The translations under genes and the position numbers were made by a program. The notes beneath the pieces were generated by a model. It was given only the letters and a program-made list of their open reading frames with translations, did no database searches and had not been told where the DNA came from. Shown in pieces: positions 21,862 to 23,716 of a DNA stretch of 23,716 nucleotides. Origin of the DNA: Candidatus Microgenomates bacterium (GTDB taxonomy: Bacteria; Patescibacteria; Microgenomatia; JADHYG01); NCBI GenBank assembly GCA_016782545.1, contig JADHYG010000011.1, forward strand, positions 1 to 23,716. The letters are read 5' to 3'. The number at the start of each line of letters is the position of its first letter. Position 1 is the stretch's first letter.

Positions 21862-22830
21862 TCAAATTCTAATTAATTTTTCCAACCAAGGAATTGGTTG
21901 ATTTTTTCTCTTCCACCACAAATCTTCCCAGATGTAATGAACTGCCAGTTGTTTATATTTACCAAACTTTTCAAAATACTTTAAGATTTGTTTAACTGCA
22001 ACTGGTTTTTCCGGACTTTTATCAAAAAAGAGTTTTGAATATATTTTTTGTTCCCAAGGCGAGATATGGTCAAAAAAATCCCAGTGGTGAAAAACATCAA
22101 AAAGCAAATACCAGACCGTGGCCGGGCCGATACCGTAAAGAGCCAGTAACTCTTTCCTTTGTTCCTCTCTGTTCTTTTGCCGCAAAGTTAGCTCGTTAAT
22201 TAGGCCCTTTTTAAAATAATCATCAATTCTTTTAATGCTCTTGGCTCGATAGCCCACTTTTAAACTTCTTAACTCCTCTTCACTAACTTTATCTAAATCA
22301 CCTGGCTGCCAAAAACACCAAAGTTTTTTCTTGTCAAACTCAAGTAAGGTGCCATAGTTTTCAAATAAAGCTTGAAGCATTTGAATTGACCGTCTAACAA
22401 TGGCATTTTGTAAAACAATACCAATAATTAAATATTCATACAAAGAATTCTGATGGCCCGGCCGCATCCCCTGCCATTTTTTGATCACCGGAGCTAAAAG
22501 CTTATTCTTTTTAAAGCGGTTATAAAAATCTTTTAAATTAAGATCAAGGTTAAACCGGTATCTAATCTCTTTGGCTAAGGAATTAATAAATTTTGGAGAA
22601 AGTTTTTGATGAGAATAAATAGAGAGGGTGATTTTGGGCTTATTAACACTACCCGCGTTTTCAAACTTTAAGCCTAGTTTTTCACCCTGCCAGATCAAGG
22701 TCTGCCAACGAACCCCTGGCTGCCAAAAGTTGTCGCCAGAAGTAAAGTGAGCTGGTTTATGAAAAGTCGGATCAAAAGCAAACGGCGGTGCTGGTTTTAA
22801 AATAATCTTTCTCTTAACCCTTAACTTCAT
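21862..22830 (-). CDS. HhH-GPD DNA glycosylase (OGG1/AlkA-like)
   Basis: 322 aa. The C-terminal half has the helix-hairpin-helix motif ALYGIGPATVWYLLF (about 230-244) followed by HHWDFFDHISPWE with the catalytic Asp at about 254, and an upstream VGYRAKSI segment (about 192-199). This is the HhH-GPD fold of 8-oxoguanine and 3-methyladenine glycosylases. It would flip out a damaged base and cut its glycosidic bond. Whether there is a catalytic Lys (bifunctional) or not cannot be fixed by eye, so the substrate is open. There is no iron-sulfur cluster motif. TAAAAT ends 6 nt before the ATG, again suggesting a leaderless message. Confidence 0.8.
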   Translation of the reverse strand: MKLRVKRKIILKPAPPFAFDPTFHKPAHFTSGDNFWQPGVRWQTLIWQGEKLGLKFENAGSVNKPKITLSIYSHQKLSPKFINSLAKEIRYRFNLDLNLKDFYNRFKKNKLLAPVIKKWQGMRPGHQNSLYEYLIIGIVLQNAIVRRSIQMLQALFENYGTLLEFDKKKLWCFWQPGDLDKVSEEELRSLKVGYRAKSIKRIDDYFKKGLINELTLRQKNREEQRKELLALYGIGPATVWYLLFDVFHHWDFFDHISPWEQKIYSKLFFDKSPEKPVAVKQILKYFEKFGKYKQLAVHYIWEDLWWKRKNQPIPWLEKLIRI

Positions 22831-22836
22831 GCCCTA

Positions 22837-22842
22837 ATTTTA
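22837..22842 (-). promoter_or_regulatory. -10 element of the DNA glycosylase gene
   Basis: TAAAAT on the minus strand ends 6 nt before the ATG at 22830; the -35 region is unclear. Confidence 0.35.
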
Positions 22843-22891
22843 CCAGATTCTTAAGGAAGACTGAGAGGAGATCTTGGAGTTTGGAGCTTAT

Positions 22892-23185
22892 TTATTTCGG
22901 CAGAAAGCGAATTTCTAGACGGGTGTTTAAAGCCTCTGCCAGCCTTTTTAAAAATCCCAGCGAGGGATTAGCACGCATGCTCTCAACTCTTGAGATTACT
23001 GCCTGAGTTGTTTTTACCTCTCTGGCCAGTTCTCTTTGGGAAATTTTTTTCGCTAACCTTCTCTCTATTAATTTCCTGGCCAATTGGTATTCTACCTCAG
23101 ATTCTTGCCAAAGCCGCAAAAATTCAGGGTCTTTTAGCCTTTTTTTAAGATCGTCTTCAAGAGTGTAGAGTTTGTTTTTCATCAT
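22892..23185 (-). CDS. HigA-like XRE antitoxin
   Basis: 97 aa. A charged N-terminal half precedes a helix-turn-helix of the XRE/Cro class (ISQRELAREVKTTQAVISRVE, then NPSLGFLKRLAEALNTRLEI). It follows the toxin gene, the order typical of higBA. An internal promoter for it (TTGACA, 18-bp spacer, TATCAT) overlaps the end of the toxin gene and is overlaid by an 8-bp perfect inverted repeat, a probable self-binding site. The start could be either of two consecutive ATG codons (23185 or 23182). Confidence 0.88.
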   Translation of the reverse strand: MMKNKLYTLEDDLKKRLKDPEFLRLWQESEVEYQLARKLIERRLAKKISQRELAREVKTTQAVISRVESMRANPSLGFLKRLAEALNTRLEIRFLPK

Positions 23186-23189
23186 TTTG

Positions 23190-23219
23190 ATGATATCATA
23201 GAAGATATCATTTTGTCAA
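23190..23219 (-). promoter_or_regulatory. Internal promoter and operator for the HigA-like antitoxin
   Basis: On the minus strand TTGACA (23219-23214), an 18-bp spacer and TATCAT (23195-23190), ending 4 nt before the first ATG and 7 nt before the second. ATGATATC (23190-23197) and GATATCAT (23204-23211) form a perfect inverted repeat with a 6-bp centre, covering the -10 box. The TTGACA also encodes the Leu-Thr near the end of the toxin. Confidence 0.75.
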
Positions 23220-23558
23220 GCGTTCTTTAAAATCTTTATGTCTCTGATAACAAATAGCAATCTCTTTTTTGGGAGTTTTCCGAGTCTTTTTGAAAAATCC
23301 ATGAAGAAGAACAATCAACTTACCCACCTCAAAAACATAGATTATTCTAATATTGTCTCTTCCTAAAATTCTTATTTCCCAAAACGGGGTTTTGGCAAGT
23401 TTTTTAATATGAGGAATAGCCGTTTGAGCTCCATATTCTCCAAAGTGTTTTAAAACTCTTAAAATCTTTACTTGTTGTCTTTTACTGCAAGAGTCAATGA
23501 ATTTACTAACCGGATTTTCGCCACTTGGAGAAAGATAATAAACAACCTTCCAGCTCAT
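23208..23558 (-). CDS. HigB/Gp49-like RelE-superfamily toxin
   Basis: 116 aa: WKVVYYLSPSGENPVSKFIDSC, then LRVLKHFGEYG, HIKKLAKTPFWEIRILGRDNIRIIYVFEVGKLIVLLHGFFKKTRKTPKKEI, here quoted as LWEIRI-type and RIIYVFEVGK and LLHGFFKKTRKTP. The HGF.KK(T)RKTP segment is the signature of phage Gp49-like/HigB toxins. These cleave translated mRNA at the ribosome. Its stop is 22 nt before the antitoxin ATG. TAAAAT ends 6 nt before the toxin ATG, giving the pair its own upstream promoter as well. Confidence 0.9.
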   Translation of the reverse strand: MSWKVVYYLSPSGENPVSKFIDSCSKRQQVKILRVLKHFGEYGAQTAIPHIKKLAKTPFWEIRILGRDNIRIIYVFEVGKLIVLLHGFFKKTRKTPKKEIAICYQRHKDFKERLTK

Positions 23559-23564
23559 ATTTTC

Positions 23565-23570
23565 ATTTTA
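23565..23570 (-). promoter_or_regulatory. -10 element of the HigB-like gene
   Basis: TAAAAT on the minus strand, 6 nt before the ATG at 23558, implying a leaderless toxin message. A -35 box is not clear. Confidence 0.35.
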
Positions 23571-23653
23571 ACAGAAACTCTTGTAAAAATAAGAAGGGGC
23601 AAGACTATTTCTGAATAATTGTACCGCCGATGAAGAATTGCCTGAAGACTTCT

Positions 23654-23716
23654 TTAAATCCCTTCAAAACTAATCTTGAGGGTAGCGCCAAGAGCGTTGG
23701 CAAGACGTTTGAGAAA
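23654..23716 (-). CDS. C-terminal end of a second XRE/HigA-like antitoxin (partial)
   Basis: The last 20 codons read FLKRLANALGATLKISFEGI and a TAA stop; the gene continues beyond the right edge. The FLKRLA.AL segment matches the corresponding stretch of the HigA-like antitoxin at 22892 (FLKRLAEALNTRLEI), so this is the end of an XRE-type antitoxin, probably the last gene of another TA pair. It lies about 95 nt upstream of the HigB-like gene on the same strand. Confidence 0.7.
   Translation of the reverse strand, partial: FLKRLANALGATLKISFEGI

Noticed and set aside
1..23716. tRNA, rRNA or CRISPR array
   Set aside because: No cloverleaf with a GGTTCRANNCC-type arm, no rRNA-like block and no regularly spaced direct repeats of CRISPR length were seen on either strand.

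Overview
The window is AT-rich, compact bacterial DNA read with the standard bacterial code: TAA, TAG and TGA all end genes. The gene set resembles an anaerobic, host- or community-dependent member of the Candidate Phyla Radiation (Patescibacteria). The signs are a glycine-radical class III ribonucleotide reductase operon, a VirD4/TraD-like ATPase beside a proline-rich small partner, a DUF5667-type exported protein, a GT-C-like membrane protein, an AmmeMemoRadiSam B-A fusion, and many small toxin-antitoxin (TA) modules. The lineage is an inference from gene content; no rRNA or ribosomal gene is present to prove it.

Layout, left to right. 61-611 (-) is a RelB/RelE-type TA pair, divergent from a large GT-C-like membrane protein (676-2430, +). 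2434-5225 (-) holds the TraD-like ATPase and its upstream partner, followed by a membrane-anchored protein (5341-6105) and a small nucleotide-hydrolase-like protein (6321-6737). 6856-10194 (-) is a tight nrdR-nrdD-nrdG operon with a -35/-10 promoter and two NrdR-box-like palindromes 32 bp apart. 10447-10983 (-) encodes an exported DUF5667-like protein. 11243-11927 (+) is a Phd/PIN TA pair. 12172-14049 (+) is a 625-aa protein with an apparent protein-kinase-like C-terminal half; its 3' end overlaps a converging ligD-type 3'-phosphoesterase gene (14036-14515, -) that is broken by one amber codon. That gene ends a chain with the MEMO/AMMECR1 fusion and a metallophosphoesterase (to 16637), preceded by an EamA transporter (16658-17551).

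The right third is an accessory zone: two Phd/RelE TA pairs (17696-18197 and 19022-19560, +), an FMN/iron-sulfur flavoprotein (18214-18783, -), a 126-bp MITE-like element with perfect 16-bp terminal inverted repeats (18828-18953), a HEAT-helicase fusion (19716-21296, -), a decayed gene remnant joining an RNase H-like N-terminus to a WYL-domain C-terminus (21393-21778, +), a HhH-GPD DNA glycosylase (21862-22830, -), a HigB/HigA pair (22892-23558, -) and the tail of a second XRE antitoxin at the right edge.

Two themes run across the window. First, at least five complete TA modules plus part of a sixth lie in under 24 kb, and most carry inverted repeats over their promoters, as expected for autorepression. 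Second, many first genes have a -10-like hexamer ending only 6-9 nt before the start codon, which implies leaderless or nearly leaderless mRNAs, whereas a few genes (11243, 6737) have clear Shine-Dalgarno sequences.
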